Made by a program: the position numbers and the translations under genes
The notes under the pieces: generated by a model
The model's database searches: none
Seen by the model: the letters and a program-made list of their open reading frames with translations, nothing else
What the model was told of the DNA's origin: nothing
Shown here: piece after piece, positions 45,486 to 56,746 of the stretch
Position numbering within the stretch: the first letter of the stretch is position 1
How the letters are laid out: every line of letters starts with the position of its first letter
Source: Massariosphaeria phaeospora
Taxonomy: Eukaryota; Ascomycota; Dothideomycetes; Pleosporales
Length of the DNA: 64,000 nucleotides
Direction: 5' to 3'
NCBI GenBank assembly: GCA_011032825.1
Contig: JAADJZ010000004.1
Span: forward strand, 1,364,001 to 1,428,000

Positions 45486-46829
45486 ATGTCCGCTTCCACA
45501 CCGACCCCGCTCGACGCCGGTCTCGCGCCTCCGTCCGTTTCTCACAACAACGAGCAAGACATCTCGGTTCCGCTCGGCGTCGCTTCCTCGAGTAAGCCTG
45601 CCACAGCGTCAACGGCTGGCTCCACGCCCGCACCGGCTTCCTCCGCGCAGGAGAAACCTACAGTGCTACACCTAGGCGATGACATCCGGTGGAACCATGA
45701 CTTGTACAAGGAGCTCGGGAATCGGTTCCGTATTGAGCGGAGTTACACATTGGGCAGGGACGAGTTCAAGAAAGCGTTGAGAGAGAGGCGGTGGGGCGAT
45801 TTTGTGGCTATGTATCGTCCGTTTTGGAACACTGGGGGTGAGATGGGGAATTGGGATTTGGAGCTGATGTGAGTTGTCTCGATTTCAAACGCGAGTCAAA
45901 TCCTGAGTCGGCGGGAAGATTCATCTAGCGACTGCAGCAGATAGTTTCTGTCTCCCTCAACACGTCCCTAGCTTATGCTCCTGGGCACGCGACTTACCAA
46001 TGACGCTAAAGCACTATTCAGATCTCTTCTCCCCAAGTCGTGCAAAATCTACGCCTCCGCCGGCGCCGGCTTTGACTGGGTCGACACCAAAACCATGGCC
46101 GAGCACGGTATCATCTACTGTAACAGCGCCTCCGCCTGCACCGAGTCCGTCGCCGACGCGGCCATCGTCCTCATCCTCTCCACCTACCGCGCAATCGTAT
46201 GGTCCTTCCTCGCTGCCCGCAGCGGCGACGTATCCCAGTTCCGCAACGCGAACCAAAACGTCGCAGCCGTGACGCACAACCCAAACGGCAGCATCCTCGG
46301 CATCATCGGCCTCGGCAAGATCGGATACCGCATCGCGCAGAAGGCGACGGCCGCGTTCGAAATGCGCATATGGTACCACGACGTCGTGCGCTTTGAAGAG
46401 CGGGAGCAGAGCATCGGCGCGCGGTGGTGCGAGACGCTCGAGGAACTGCTGCAAAACGCCGATTGCGTGCTCCTCGCCACGCCCTTCAGCGGCTCGGTGT
46501 TGCTCTCGACGGCGCAATTCGCGCACTTCAAGCGCGGCGCGCGCCTCGTCAACATCGCGCGCGGGAAACTGATCGACGAGGACGCGCTCGTGCGGGCGCT
46601 CGACGACGGGGTCGTCTCGTCGGCGGGGCTGGACGTGCATGCCGACGAGCCGAATGTGAATGCGAAGTTGGCGCAGCGCGATAACGTGATGGTGTTGAGT
46701 CATACGGCGGGCGCGAGCGTCGAGAGCCATGTGGGGTTTGAGAGGCTGGGTATGGAGAATTTGATGGGGTTTTTGGGGGGCGGGGAGGCGCTTACGCCGG
46801 TGAATTTGCAGTGGTTGAGGAAAGAGTAG
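45486..46829 (+). CDS. D-isomer-specific 2-hydroxyacid dehydrogenase
   Basis: Two exons, 45486..45868 and 46022..46829; 396 residues. The 153-nt intron is long for this window, but it is the only one that joins GNWDLELI to SLLPKSCKIYASAGAGFDWVDT in frame. The first ~55 residues are Ser/Ala/Pro-rich and not part of the catalytic fold. The NAD-binding loop is GIIGLGKIGYRIA (~219-231). Catalytic residues are Arg in VNIARGKLID, Glu in DVHADEPNVN (~334) and His in VLSHTAG (~354), the standard R-E-H set. Such enzymes reduce 2-keto acids such as glyoxylate or hydroxypyruvate with NAD(P)H; which one cannot be read. There is no targeting signal, so a cytosolic location is likely. Confidence 0.92.
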
Positions 46830-47704
46830 GAGTGGTGTGGAGGGAGGGTGTGGTTGTTGGGCTAGGTGATCCCCCTCGTGTATCTGGACGTGGTTTTCAT
46901 GTGGCCATATGATCGCGTCGGACCCGATGAGGCCGTGCGGTGGATGCAGGTACTGCCCTCGTACTATAGATGAACAGCGCCACGAACCGTAACGTTCTCT
47001 CCGTCGGCTTCTCTGCTCTCTGCTTTAACAGATGAAGTACGTTGGCCGTGCGTCCACGATGTGATATCTCACATCACTGCCACCAGCCGACCATGGCCCT
47101 TCTGGGCCCCGATGAACCAGAGCACGCTGGCATACTCCAGCCCGTGAGATCCTCAAATCAACCGACAACTTCGTAATAGATACTGCACAGGATGCGCCCC
47201 CACAGTCTTAACACACGCCTCGCAAACCATTCTGCGCGCCTTTCCAACGAATTGCTCGAGAGAAGACAAGCTGGGATTCCTGGCTTATGAGTTGAGTCAA
47301 CATCGCAAAGCAGAAAACGCACTCATTTGTCTGTCTTCAGTAAGCTTTGGTCTGCGAATACCGAAGGTATCATTCATCTGTATGCTGGTTGCAGACCAAA
47401 GACGCGCTCTTTGTGGTTTTTGTCCCGTGGTCCACGCGCGCTGATGGGAGTGAAGACTTGCGTGTCTTTGGATACGGCGTGCTGGGCGTTGGTGCATGCT
47501 GGCGCGCAGCTCAGCTTAGCTTAGCTTACGATGAGGGTAGTTGAGCGTTCGACTGTGCTGCTGAGTAGTGGGAGTGGGTTTTATGGCGCACGGTTGGTTA
47601 GGTAGATGCTCATGTCGTGGTGAACGCTGCCGTGCCATACCGGTAATATTGGATCTGAGGCGTTTTCGTTGGTGAGGCGTGTTCGGATTACGAGACCTAT
47701 GAGC

Positions 47705-48616
47705 CCCATCTTCTTCTTCACAGCCAGCTTCCGCGGCACACTACGGATCGAGCTGCTACGGAGTCAATATAGGTGAGACTGCTACGGAGTTAATATCCTG
47801 AATGAGACACGCGAAAATCCACATAGTGAAGGTTCTAGAGGCGTGGGGTATAAGTAGCTAGTAGTTGGCACGGTTTACAGGTACGGTACGCACATTTAGC
47901 ACGAGATAGGTAGCTATGGTTGATGAATTGACAGCTAGCTATCTAGCTCAGGATTTGCTCTCTAGATCCCTATCTACCTAATCCGCCCCTAATCCGCCTG
48001 TCCCTCCTTTACGTGAGCAACTTTGTCCGCCTCATCCGAATTGCCTTATTGCCTAAGAGATTGATGAGATAGACGGCAGATTGAGGAGAGGTTGATAAGG
48101 TTGATGAGGTTGATGAGATTGATGAGGTTGATAAGAGACTGAGATAGAGAGACTGAGATAGAGAGACTGAGAGACTGCGAGATTATTGAGATTGGGAGAT
48201 CCATAAGATTGAGAGACTACGAGATTGATGAGATTGACAGCAGATTCATAAGATTAAGGCGAGGTTGATGAGATTGAGAGATTAAGAAATTGATGAGAGA
48301 GATAAGGGGATTTGGCGAAAATCTTTAAGTCCTCTGCCAAAATTTACTAAAAGAGGCTCCGTAGCATGCTGGCTACGGAGTCTGTATAGAGCTGTACGAC
48401 TCCGTAGCGACTAAGCTACGTAATTAGTAGGCACTTATACGTATTCCGTAGCATCCAGTTCCGCAGTGACACATTAATCAGTTGCTTTGACCCAACACGC
48501 AAACATATACCGCATACGTGCATTTCACCAATCAAGAACACTGCACAGCCTAGCTCAATCTTCTTCAGCGTTAACTTCCGCGGCACAACGACAAGAAGCG
48601 GAAGCCCCATAGCGTA
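47705..48616. repeat. Probable decayed mobile element with flanking direct repeat and GCTACGGAG motifs
   Basis: A ~40-bp block around CTTCCGCGGCACA occurs at about 47712-47750 and again at about 48557-48595, roughly 60-70% alike. Inside, GCTACGGAGT occurs at about 47754, 47782 and 48374, and its inverse (A/G)CTCCGTAGC at about 48354 and 48396. GCTCCGTAGC facing GCTACGGAGT around 48353-48383 forms a small hairpin. The minus strand of the right copy encodes VVPRKLTLKKIELG, a peptide-like stretch. This suggests an old element, but its class cannot be named. Confidence 0.5.
48055..48310. repeat. Purine-rich low-complexity tract (GATTGATGAG-like units)
   Basis: About 250 bases made of shuffled GTTGATGAG, GAGATTGA and GAGACTGAGATAGA units, almost free of C on the plus strand. 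The units are short and degenerate, like an expanded minisatellite. The strand asymmetry could favour triplex or unusual DNA structure. Confidence 0.8.
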
Positions 48617-49742
48617 AACGTTGCCTACGTCATACAGCCTTAGGGAGCTCAGAGAACAGACGTGTAACGTGAACGCGGTTGCTGTTTGACTTGTATCCAG
48701 GCGTAGTGTGCTCTTATTGCATGGTTAACCGGAATTGTCATGCGAAGAAAGCGACCCAAAACGAAGGGCTGCGTCGAAGGTGTTCGCGTACTCGGTGCAA
48801 ATTTCGATGATTAGGATCCCTAGGGTACGACTGTTGGAGTGCATGTCTTACCAGTCACCTAGTGTATCTTTAAGGTGCATCGCTACTACCCACTTGTGTG
48901 CGTTACGTTTTCTCTTTGCAAAGCTGACTAATAAGCTGGGATTCCCGGCTTGTCTTCTCAGGTCCTGGACTGGACTTTGTGCGATGCCTTGGTATTCTTG
49001 TTAAATACACGACACACTTTGCAATTAAGAAATACTTAGGGTTTAGGTGGGTAGGTAAAGCTTCAATACAGTCCATTCCCTACCTCGTAATGAGAAGCAA
49101 TGCTGAGCATATCGCAAGTGCAGCCACCGAACAAGTCAGGTTGGCGCACCCCGCTATTTGGCGGAAGGTGCAAATGTCTCCAAATGTGAGTCAGCATGCG
49201 TAGAGGTGGGTTAACTGTGGATAAGGAATTCGGTTGTATGCAGTGCATCGGAATTTGAACGGGAGGTATACTCTAAAGAGCCGGGTATGCACGGAATTCA
49301 TGGAAATCTGGGTCCTGATAGCGATGATGTTGAAACCGAATATTTTTGCTGGTCTGGACCGAGTTGTATTTTGATCACATGGATGTGGGGACAGAGACCG
49401 GCGCATGAGGCTAGGCTGATTGTGCTTTTTTGGTTCTCGCAATCTCGACGAAGCATTTGAATAGCTTAGAGACTGAAGATGTCAACATGAAGACTGGAGG
49501 TTATGCTCGATTGAGCTAGGAAAGCGAGGATTTGGAAATTTACGAGCACAAGCTAAGGGCGGTTCTAACAGGTAGGTTACGTCCCGCATCATGGGTGTAC
49601 ATATATGAGGTCCCCCGGCTCCAACTTCATCTTTTTCACATCGCGGCCCCCGATCACTCTCGTACTCGCCGCCGACTTTGACTCATGACAATGAAAAACA
49701 ATCGAATCCCCAAGAGAGTTGTGGCCCTTCCGCTATCAGCTT

Positions 49743-51003
49743 CTACTGCGTCTTCTGCTTGCTAACCACAAAAAGAGCCTGCAACGTGACAAAGACCTGA
49801 GCCGCGGATCCCAAGAAAGCAATCGTGGCGCTCCACTCAGTCGGAAAATACAGATAGACCGGAACCGGAGCGATCGAGCACAAGAAACTTATGCCGAAGA
49901 GCAACCATGTCCAAAACCATTGCTGCAGCTTAAGTCGCCCGCTTAGTGCGAGTGGGAGGATGATGCTCAGCAGGCCGATCAACTGCATCATAGAGCTTTG
50001 CACCAGGAACCAGAAATCTGCATCGAAGATCGTACCGGGCTGCCGCGGGGAATATTGCCACGCCTTGTAGCCTGGGATGGCGGCGAGGATTACTGCGAAT
50101 AGGACTGCGACGGTGGCCGTGATAGCTGAGTTCCATTCTTGGAACACGGAGAAGGTTGGTGGAGGATTCTGGGTGTCTTGTTCCGCTGATGCGACTTCTT
50201 CCGCTGATGCGACTTCCTCCTCCACATAGTCTGTTTCTCCCCCAATCCCAACAAGAGGGCGAGTTGAAGACGTAGATGAACGGTCAACTTGGCCCTGTTG
50301 CACGACTCTTCGCCTACGGATTTCGGATTTCACGGCATTGATCTCGTTCATGTTCATTGGCGCGTACGGACCTCTCGCTTCAGTCATCGAAACAATTGCC
50401 ATGCTTGATTGACAAACAGTTAGCGACGATGCGCAAGGTACATCATGCCATGTCGGCTATGACTTACACCGTGTCACGATACTCGTCAGAGAATTTCGCC
50501 CTCTCGCCTGGCACTTCGAGATATCTTTTGAGTAGGTCCAAAACTCTATCAACCGTAGAGTACTTGTCCGTGAGAGAGTTGATCGTATCCAGGTTTCCGA
50601 TCTCTTTTGTCGCTGGGATTGCGTTCTTCCACGAGGTGTCTCCCGCTCTCTGCAGTCTATCGTACCAGTCGACCCATTGGCCATGCTCAGATGTGACGGT
50701 TTTAGTCATGACTTTGATAACCGAAGCTATTACTGTGTCGAACGACCTCTGGTTGCCACAAATTCCAGACAGGTACGCGAGTAAATCGTTCGCTGCGTCA
50801 GATTCTCGATATGCGCCATGTGCGTTTTGGAGTCGTTCGAGGTCTTCTCTCCTAGCAGAAAGTCGGATGTCGGACGGGTGCCTCTCCTGATACCAGAGCG
50901 CATCTTACGCAGCGTCCACGATGAGGTAGTCGATTGACTCTAGGCTCCTAGCTAGCTGGGTTAGAACCCGGTGCTGTTGTTCATGGGGTCCCGGTGAGGT
51001 CAT
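49743..51003 (-). pseudogene. Four-helix membrane protein gene with one in-frame stop
   Basis: Two minus-strand exons, 51003..50468 and 50403..49743, read as 398 codons with a single interruption: TAA at 50905-50907 (codon 33). On both sides of it the frame is protein-like (LTQLARSLESIDYLIVDAA before; DALWYQERHPSDIRLSARREDLERLQNAHGAY after), and the GTAAGT intron joins ...EYRDTV to MAIVSMTE. The N-terminal ~180 residues are helical and soluble. The C-terminal half has four hydrophobic segments (AITATVAVLFAVILAAIPG, MMQLIGLLSIILPLALSG, WFWTWLLFGISFLCSIAPVPVYLYF, ATIAFLGSAAQVFVTLQALFVV). I do not recognise the family. Translation could restart at M50709, leaving a 300-residue protein, so the gene may be a recent null allele or still partly active. 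Confidence 0.65.
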
Positions 51004-51399
51004 GGTGTTAGTGATAGGATGTTAGGGACGTAAGGGTGATGTCCTCCGTCCTTGGAAGTGCAACGAAGTTTGAGAGAGAAAGCTTTGACGTTAGAGATGT
51101 TATACCTAGAGATGAGTGAAGCAGACCACGAAGGGTGGCCGAAGTGCGGCACCTTGGCTTCAGCCGCAGTATGGGGGCTGATGACATATCACCAAACGCC
51201 AATGGCCAAGCTCAAGCGGCTACAAAGTTCTCTAACCCGACAAATTATAACGGAGCATTACGCGCCGTCGCTAAGCCAATCACTATTGTTTACAAAGATA
51301 CGTGTATGGGGCTGGAGCTCGGTCTTGCACGCGGTGTTTCGGGCCGATGTTCAGCGTCCAGCCATAAACAATATCTAAGTCTCCGCGTCTCTCAGGTCT
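51004..51399. other. Intergenic between two minus-strand genes
   Basis: About 400 bases between the membrane-protein start (51003) and the O-methyltransferase stop (51400). Nothing coding was recognised. Confidence 0.5.
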
Positions 51400-52772
51400 C
51401 TAAACAGTACTGTTCTTTGGTTCAACCCAAGTAGATTGGATGAGTTTCAAAGCACTTCCCGGTATCTTTGTCACTCCATCAAAAACAAAGTTCGGATGAG
51501 ACTCCGCGAATAGTTGCTTCCAGCCTTCTTCAGTGCGAGTGGCGCCGTTGAAGGCGCATAGCATGACCATATCAAGGTAACTAAAACAGCGTCAGCTCAG
51601 AAGATCGACAGTTCTTTCGCGAGAAGTAGACTGACCTTCCAGCCCTATTGCTAGGCTTAGTATCCGGCGGACCTAGAACACTTTCAAAGGCCAACACCTT
51701 CGCTCCGTCTTTCAAAGCCGGAACCAGACCCTGCAATATCTTCACGCAGTACTTGTCGCTCCAGTTGTGCATGATCCATCTGAAAAAGTAGAAGTCCGCA
51801 TGCTTGACAGTCTGCTCTTGGAGGAAATCATGCGCCATGAACTCGATTCTGGAACTCAGTTCTTGCGGGAGGAGTGATTTTCCCATCGCAACGGTCTTCT
51901 CCATATCCTGGACAATGAATCGCATCTTGGAAGTTGCCGATGCGATCTTAGTGGCTACTGTCCCATGGCCGCCTCCTACGTCGACTAGAAGAACCTCTTC
52001 GCGGTCGTGCTGGTCCCAAGGGAAAGCGGTGATTAGATGCCGGAGGTCGAACTCGTCACCGTGCGAGAAATACATCATGCCAGCACCGAATCGGCGGGCT
52101 CGTTCCGGATCCTGCGCTATATATTCATATATTGGTAGATTGGTGTTGTTCGCAATGTTGAAGCCTGTTTCGTTGGGCTCGCTGGAGGCAGGGTATTTTT
52201 GCAGCGCTTTGAGGAGTTGCAGTGAAGCCGGAGCTAAATCCTCGATAGTCATCCCCAGGGCATCGAAGGCGCCCGGGTCCTCCAGAAGTAGTCGAGATAG
52301 GCTGGTGTGGGCTACGAAGCCGGGTTCCGGTTCAGTGAACATGCCGTTCGTCATCGCATAACGGAAAAGGCGACGCAGAACGCGCTCTTCGACGGCGCAT
52401 TTCTGTGCTACGGTGGCATAAGAAACACTTCCGCTCGCGGGCACGTGCTGTGGGAGACGTAACCCATAAAGACTATGGAGAGAGGCGACATCGGTGTGCT
52501 GCGAAGTTAGCACGCCCTCAATATGCGGCATCTATACAGCTGCCTACCTTGCGTATAAGGTCGCTAAGAGCGGTAACGGGACCCTCAATCTGAGTTTTCA
52601 GTTCGTGAAGGGTGTCAAGGAGACCCAGGCGACCTTGATCGACGTCGTCTGGAAGTGTTTGAAGCCATTTTGCTGAGTCTGTCGCAGAGTCTGCTGACTC
52701 GGAATTCCTATATGGCTCCAGCTGCTTACTGATCGCAAGGATTTTGGTAGCCAACTCAGTTAATGATGTCAT
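51400..52772 (-). CDS. SAM-dependent O-methyltransferase (secondary-metabolite type)
   Basis: Three minus-strand exons, 52772..52548, 52498..51636 and 51580..51400; 422 residues. The N-terminal part carries a helical dimerisation region and a winged-helix-like segment (VSYATVAQKCAVEERVLRRLFRYAMTNGMF). The SAM-binding motif is LLVDVGGGHGTVA (~244-256), followed by FIVQDMEKTV and RIEFMAHDFL. The catalytic His lies in WIMHNWSDKYCVKIL (~312-326). The C-terminus LDMVMLCAFNGATRTEEGWKQLF...ALKLIQST is the usual family end. Length and layout match fungal sterigmatocystin/aflatoxin-pathway-like class II methyltransferases that methylate phenolic hydroxyls; the substrate is unknown. The last intron has a GTCAGT donor, which is unusual but is needed to reach the conserved end. 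No synthase gene is in the window. Confidence 0.92.
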
Positions 52773-53291
52773 GATGTGTTACAAGCGTTGAGAGACTCTT
52801 GGGAGCACAATCAATCTCAGATACGACGTTGAGAAAGAAAACACGCGGGGGTTTTCAGGCGAAAATGCTAGGGGAAGCGGGAGCGGGTCGGAACGAGGGG
52901 TAGAGAAACAGACAGCGCTGAGCGAACGACGTGGCGCATGTGACTTGCGCCGTACAAGGACAGGTGCATGTAAGCGAAACCCGAAGCAGTCCCAAGACGG
53001 TGGTTCATCCGTGCATGTTCAATGAAAGGCGTTTCGCAAGGGTCCTCACTGGCCCCCAGGTGCTTTAGCGAGTCGAACACATGCAGCATCTTGCCAACCA
53101 GGTGCACTTTGTGATTTCTAAGCAGTCGTCTGATTCGTTGGTGTGCTGGTATTGGGGCCGACATACATATTGACACAGGAGGGCCCATGGTACATTGAAC
53201 GGTGACGCCATCGTGTTGAGTCCCCGATCGAAAACATCTTATCTCATCCGGTTCGTAGTCTATTGTTTCTATACGGGGAGAAGGTTCGAGA
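52773..53291. other. Intergenic upstream of the O-methyltransferase
   Basis: About 520 bases holding the methyltransferase promoter and the 3' UTR of the receptor gene upstream of it on the same strand. A minus-strand frame at 52868-53413 overlaps the receptor's 3' end in another phase and is not credible. Confidence 0.5.
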
Positions 53292-54583
53292 TCAAACACG
53301 CTCCGTCTGCCATTCCCGTGTGACCGTAATCCCTTGAGGTTGTGCCAGAATATGACGTTCATCCGAGTATCTTTGGCTGTCTTCACCATCTGTTCTACGA
53401 GAATCACCTCCAACCACGGACGTATGGGGACCCAGAGACGTCAACGTGTATGATGGATCATTCAATCGCTGGAAATTGGATACCCGCGACGAACTCGAAC
53501 CTCCAGTCATCTTCTGGGAGAATAATCGTCCGAGGCGGCCGTTTCGGAATAGTGGCCGTAGAAGCGGCGCGCACGCAACGGAGATGCCGATTGCGGGTTC
53601 GGTGAAGCTCCACAAGGTGGGGTACGAGGCCGTAAAAGTAATGTCGACGTAATCCACAGCGAGGAGCGCAACGATACGGAGGATGCTTATGACCATCGTA
53701 CTATTGGTGTCAGTAGGTGTTAATACTCTTATCATCTTAGAGGCACACTCAGGGGACTTACAAGACGCCCACTCCGAAGATAGCAAACAGAGCAACCTTG
53801 TTGGGTAGCGACACTTTCAGATTCCACAAAAGAGGCATGGGAAGCATCAAAACCATAACGTCAACTATAAGGTCCAGGACGCCGATAGCAACAAAGGCCG
53901 CTGGCTGGTTGGCGCATTTTCCTCCGGGTATAGTCTGATCCCAATTGAAGGCTAGAGGACGACAGAGGAGGAACGCTGATAAAAAGACCATAACGGACCA
54001 AGCGGTGATGAGTGCTATGACCAGCCATGAATACTGGCGAAACCCTCGTAGAGGAAAGATCCGGTTGTAGAAGAGGCATATCGATACTTTGATTAGACCC
54101 AACGTCGTGCCGTAGAAGACTTGCATAGCCACGAGGATCTAAGAAGCGCATGTGAGTTACTTTTTTTTCAATTCCGTCGCAAAGAAACTCACCTTGAGAA
54201 ACTGCGAGACCTTCTCAGGTTGAGTGGCGGCATGGTGCCCGAGACCACCCAGCACGATGGCTACGAGAGTAAGCTCTAAGTACTTCAACCATAGACTTCA
54301 TCAAGCACCTAAGATGGCACACGTCGCCATGCCATAAACGGCAATCTGTGAAAGGATGATCAGATTAGCGTTCCCCGATGAAAATTAAGCCGAGCTGGAT
54401 ATTCACCTGCGCAGCTACAATCGTCCAATCTTCGGCGGCAATGTCCAACTTCTGGATTCTTTTTGCGACGAGTCGAGATACGAGTGAGAAAGTAGAGGTA
54501 ATGGTAAAGACAACGACGACGACAAGCACGGCTCTGGAGTGAGGGGAGTCGAACGCACTATCATACCTGCTGCTCGAAGTCAT
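53292..54583 (-). CDS. Rhodopsin-type seven-helix membrane protein (Pth11-related), second copy
   Basis: Five minus-strand exons, 54583..54407, 54345..54309, 54260..54193, 54138..53762 and 53700..53292; 355 residues. Helices include AVLVVVVVFTITSTFSLVSRLVA, IAVYGMATCAILAIVLGGLG, ILVAMQVFYGTTLGLIKVSICLFYNRIF, YSWLVIALITAWSVMVFLSAFLLC, FVAIGVLDLIVDVMVLMLPMPLLW and VALFAIFGVGVF/TMVISILRIVAL. LGLIKVSICLFYNRIF and the IPGGKC loop are family signatures. The ~90-residue C-terminal tail is polar, Ser/Arg-rich and presumably cytosolic. Exon sizes 37 and 377 nt and the intron phases equal those of the receptor at 24315, so the two are paralogs. The third exon could start at 54275, but that intron would be only 33 nt. 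The gene is divergent from the GMC oxidoreductase at 55094. Confidence 0.83.
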
Positions 54584-55093
54584 TGTTGCGAACTGCTGGT
54601 GAACCTGAAGTGTTTTTGGCTAGGCTGATAGTAGAGTCTTGTGCACATCTCCCCTATGCCTCTTGGAAAGGGCCAATGGCTTTCTCGCTAGCGGTGATTG
54701 TTATCGTTGAACCCCGAGACCAAACGCCACATGCTTCAGTGTTCAGCCAAAGTCTCCCATATTGCAGGGATATACCAGTGAGCTTCATCAGCCAGTTTAA
54801 TGCGGGAGCGCATCTTGCATCTTGCCAAGCAACCCTTGGGTCTTCGTCCCTGTTACAAAGGCGGTATCCTTTTCGTGGAAAAAAGCAAATTCTTCTGTCC
54901 ATCAGAGGTAGTATTTCTTGGTGCTGCATGTGCTGCAATTACAGAAGTTATAGCCTCTCACATCGCTTCATACCACCACGCGAACAGAGTTCCGTCTTCC
55001 AGTCACGGAAGTCACGGAGTGTTTAATTCACCGAGGTTTCGTTCTCCACCACCAGCAAATCATATATACTACCTTCTTCCCGAACAGTCCATA
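54584..55093. promoter_or_regulatory. Shared divergent promoter region
   Basis: About 510 bases between the receptor start (minus) and the GMC oxidoreductase start (plus). The plus frame is open from 54800 but is Cys/His/Ser-rich and unlike GMC N-termini, so I read it as leader. A TATA-like CATATATAC lies at about 55060, some 30 bases before the GMC start. A common regulatory region for the two genes is plausible but not shown. Confidence 0.4.
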
Positions 55094-56746
55094 ATGAGCG
55101 AGACGAAAGACATTATTATTGTTGGTGGTGGAATTGCCGGCTGCGTTTTGGCTTCCCGTTTGCACCAGAGGAACAAGGCCACGAAGATCCTGTTGATCGA
55201 AGCGGGGAAGAACGTAGTCGGACATCCTCTAACGTCGAACCCTCTCGACTGTTTCCAAGCCCACTTCTCTGAGCTTGACTGGGCCTACTCAACCGTCCCT
55301 CAACCAAATCTGGGGAACAGAAACTGCTATGCCGCGGCCGGCAAAGCTCTCTCCGGTGGAGCTGCCGTTAATTACGGGACCTGGACACGAGGAAATGCTG
55401 TAGACTACGATCTGTGGGCCGATGTAGTAAAGGACAAAGCTTGGAACTACGACGGCTTCTTGCCATACTTCCGGAAAACAGAGAACCATCACGACGCAAA
55501 CGCGGATGCGAAGGCACATGGTTTTGACGGTCCCGTGGTCACCGCTTCTGTCACCTCAAGCTCGCCATCCCGAAAGTATCCCCTGAGAGGTCCTTTGCAA
55601 TCCGCATTCTCCCGAATTGGCGTCAATAAAATAGCAGACGGGAACGATGGTACACCTATTGGTCTCTCGGAGCTCATCGAAAACTGGAACCAGGGTAAAC
55701 GACAACTTGCTAGTCAGATATACCCACTCGACGGAGTTCAGGTCATGACTGAGACCTTGGTCTCTTCCATCGTTGTCGAAGAGTGCCGGGGAAAGAAGGT
55801 CGCCACGGGAGTGAGATTGGCGAACGGAACCACTATAACGGCTTCCAAGGAGGTTATTGTCTCAGCGGGAGTGTACAGAACCCCGCAGGTTCTGATGCTC
55901 TCCGGCATTGGGCCAGGTTCCGATTTGGAAAGACTCGGCATCCCGACAGTCGTCGATCTTCCCGTGGGACGCAATTTCCATGATCATCTCGCAGTCTGTC
56001 AATGGTGGAAGCTCCGCCACCCAGAACAGGGGCTTGCGATTGGTAGCCCGAAATGGCAAGACCCTGGCTTTTTTGTCGGGCTACCATGCGACTGGATTGC
56101 GACTCAGCGTGTACCGGAGGAGCCACTGAGAGCTGCACTTAAAAAGGATGCAGGCGGGAAGCCCGTCGACGACAGCGCGCTTCTTTCCCCGAAAGTCGCC
56201 CACACCGAGACACTCGTAGTCTACGCCCCCGCCGGTGCTCAGATCGCGGGGGTCGACGTGCCTGTCGATGGAACACACATCGCGTCTGCCGTTCTGCTTA
56301 TGACGCCTACTTCGCGAGGCAGGATCACCCTCGCGAATAAAGACCCCACCAAATCACCAGTAATAGACCCCAACTACTACTCGACTGAGACCGACCGAGT
56401 TATCTTGAGGGAAGGGTTGCGGAGCATCAACAAAGTTCTCCAGGCTACTCCGGAGGGGCGCGACATGATCGAATCGGAGGTTGCCCCTGGGGGCACGTTC
56501 CTTGGTCCGGATTCAAGCGACAAAGACATTGACGAGCGGGCGGCCCGCGTGGGCAACACGTTCTACCACCCCGCCGGCACAGCTTCCATGGGTAGTGTGG
56601 TGGACACCAAGCTCAGGGTCAAGGGTGTCGAAGGGCTCCGCGTAGTGGATGCAAGCGTATTTCCCGTCCCTATCACGGCGCATTATCAGGTCGCCACATA
56701 CGCTTTGGCTGAAAAAGCAATTGACATCATCTGCGGTAGTAAGTAG
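55094..56746 (+). CDS. GMC-family FAD oxidoreductase, intronless
   Basis: A single exon of 550 residues. FAD-binding start DIIIVGGGIAGCVLASRL (residues 6-23) and LLIEAGKN; GMC signature one region GKALSGGAAVNYGTWTRG; signature two SAGVYRTPQVLMLSGIGPGS (~256-275). The catalytic pair is His in FYHPAGTASMGS (~490) and His in PITAHYQVATYALAEKAI (~528). No signal peptide, so an intracellular enzyme is likely. The family oxidises alcohols, sugars or pathway intermediates; this one has only ordinary resemblance to the six-exon GMC gene at 5584 and is not a recent copy. With the neighbouring O-methyltransferase and BBE-type oxidase it may belong to a tailoring-enzyme group. The start at 55094 is chosen because the FAD motif follows directly. 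Confidence 0.92.
   Translation: MSETKDIIIVGGGIAGCVLASRLHQRNKATKILLIEAGKNVVGHPLTSNPLDCFQAHFSELDWAYSTVPQPNLGNRNCYAAAGKALSGGAAVNYGTWTRGNAVDYDLWADVVKDKAWNYDGFLPYFRKTENHHDANADAKAHGFDGPVVTASVTSSSPSRKYPLRGPLQSAFSRIGVNKIADGNDGTPIGLSELIENWNQGKRQLASQIYPLDGVQVMTETLVSSIVVEECRGKKVATGVRLANGTTITASKEVIVSAGVYRTPQVLMLSGIGPGSDLERLGIPTVVDLPVGRNFHDHLAVCQWWKLRHPEQGLAIGSPKWQDPGFFVGLPCDWIATQRVPEEPLRAALKKDAGGKPVDDSALLSPKVAHTETLVVYAPAGAQIAGVDVPVDGTHIASAVLLMTPTSRGRITLANKDPTKSPVIDPNYYSTETDRVILREGLRSINKVLQATPEGRDMIESEVAPGGTFLGPDSSDKDIDERAARVGNTFYHPAGTASMGSVVDTKLRVKGVEGLRVVDASVFPVPITAHYQVATYALAEKAIDIICGSK

Larger units (their letters stand above)
46830..49742. other. Gene-free, repeat-rich region
   Basis: About 2.9 kb with no gene. 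From 47690 to 48620 it holds repeated decamers, a 9-bp-arm palindrome, a purine-rich low-complexity tract and a direct repeat, listed below. The rest is A/T-richer than flanking genes and shows no open frame over 90 codons with any resemblance to proteins. Confidence 0.55.

Noticed and set aside
54276..54308. 33-nt intron in the receptor gene at 53292
   Set aside because: A 48-nt intron ending at 54261 also keeps the frame and restores the helix-2 pattern shared with the paralog, so an ultrashort intron is not needed.
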